The notes under the pieces were generated by a model, which had not been told where the DNA came from, did no database searches, and was given only the letters and a program-made list of their open reading frames with translations. A program made the position numbers and the translations under genes. Shown in pieces: positions 63,333 to 64,000 of a DNA stretch of 64,000 nt. The stretch's first letter is position 1. Each line of letters starts with the position of its first letter. This DNA comes from Rheum nobile (taxonomy: Eukaryota; Streptophyta; Magnoliopsida; Caryophyllales; Polygonaceae), in the NCBI GenBank assembly GCA_027886185.1, contig WOAB01000893.1, positions 3,100,001 to 3,164,000 on the forward strand. The letters are read 5' to 3'.

Positions 63333-64000
63333 ATGAGTTCTTCTTATGCCCCTCCCTATGTACCTCAAACTACAATATTTCCTCCTATATATATCCCTAC
63401 TAGCTTTTCAGGTCAAGATGTGAGGAATCATGAAGAAGAAAGGTATGATACTCAGGTGCCTCAAGGGGCCTATGCTCAGTACACGGCGTCTCTCACTCAA
63501 ACAAGGAGGAGTGTCCAAGGCCGAAGACAAGGCCAAGGATATGGGTGGCAACCTGAGGTGATCATGCAAGGACAAGGCTATGGGCATGCACATGAGGTTG
63601 ACTTGCATAACCAAAGGTATGAGCAAGCTACCCGAGCTCTTTACCAAGCTCAAAGGCATCCTTTTGGACAAGTTCAAGAGAGGGCATGTCTTCCTAATGC
63701 TAAGCTTGAGATAGAAAAGTTTGGTAAGTCTACTGATCTGGAGGAGTAACTTCAATGGGAAAGCAAGACAGAGAAAATATTTGATTACCACCAATTCACC
63801 GACGCCCAAAGAGTAGCCATTGCAAGTATAAAATTTGAAGGCTTTGCTGACCAATGGTGGAAGAAAGATAAGGAAGAAAGAGATCAATTTGGCCTGGGTC
63901 CTATAGATACTTGGGAGGAGCTCAAGATGGCTCTTAAGCACCGGTTTGTGCCCGAGAACTTCTCAGCTCGTGTGCATGAAAGGTTGTAACAACTCAAGCA
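63333..64000 (+). pseudogene. Gypsy C gag, C-terminal part, cut by window edge
   Basis: Reads SSSYAPPYVPQTTIFPPIYI, a Gln/Tyr/Gly-rich stretch (GRRQGQGYGWQPEVIMQGQG), a stop at 63747-63749, then the conserved Gag core: KIFDYHQFTDAQRVAIASIK, FADQWWKK and WEELKMALKHRFVP. Another stop follows HERL near 63988. The core WW and the F-P motif identify it as retrotransposon Gag. Confidence 0.82.

Overview
The window is nuclear DNA of a flowering plant, most likely a eudicot. It is AT-rich and crowded with LTR retrotransposons whose primer-binding sites match plant initiator tRNA-Met or tRNA-Asp. It also holds tRNA-derived SINEs, a CACTA transposon end, FAR1/MULE and Ulp1 fragments, and AP2/ERF-like sequence with plant-style GT/AG introns. 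I see no bacterial gene organisation, no functional tRNA or rRNA gene and no CRISPR array. Many long open frames start at non-ATG codons and are antisense or repeat shadows, so they are left out.

Layout. 1-1756 is the 5' end of an Athila-type gypsy element on the minus strand. 1757-3914 holds AT-rich tandem repeats, a broken plant-mobile-domain (PMD) gene and a small GRF zinc-finger reading frame on the other strand, joined by a perfect palindrome. 3990-9950 is a field of foldback repeats: short dyads of the GGACGCA..TGCGTCC type inside telomere-like CCCTAAA/TTTAGGG arms, and a larger inverted repeat centred near 8.43 kb. A SINE with perfect 17-bp target duplications lies at 10.4 kb. 11450-35722 is a multi-level nest. 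A degraded copia element (TSD ACGTG) contains Tekay/Del-like chromovirus B (TSD GAAGT). B contains in its 5' LTR a related element A, which was itself invaded by SINEs.

35.7-41.1 kb carries two tandem paralogues of an AP2/ERF-like gene with up to four AP2-like repeats each. One is split by the 24-kb nest and the other by a truncated copia element. 41.2-46.2 kb has a decayed Ulp1-like protease gene and a FAR1/MULE-type gene facing each other, with a GGTTCAT motif scattered through the noncoding parts. A CACTA terminus starts at 46208. It leads into a minus-strand multi-exon gene of the plant Ptta/En/Spm transposase type, one exon of which is split by a copia element with a fully open 1309-codon gag-pol frame. 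55.4-58 kb has a Tekay LTR fragment and a gene whose introns are filled with a GTGTGCATATG motif. 58.3-60.1 kb is a second Athila-type fragment. 60.1-64 kb is a further gypsy element whose gag is interrupted by an inverted fragment of its own family.

With one clear exception, the coding content is dead or dying. Stops, frameshifts and lost catalytic residues are common, and several compared positions look like CpG decay. The exception is the copia gag-pol at 47999-51928. The tiny GRF frame and the 143-codon Athila gag fragment are also open. The two Tekay-like elements keep their LTRs, primer sites and polypurine tracts but have lost different parts of integrase, so their similar LTR pairs suggest they moved using enzymes made elsewhere. 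All family assignments rest on motifs read by eye; no database search was possible.
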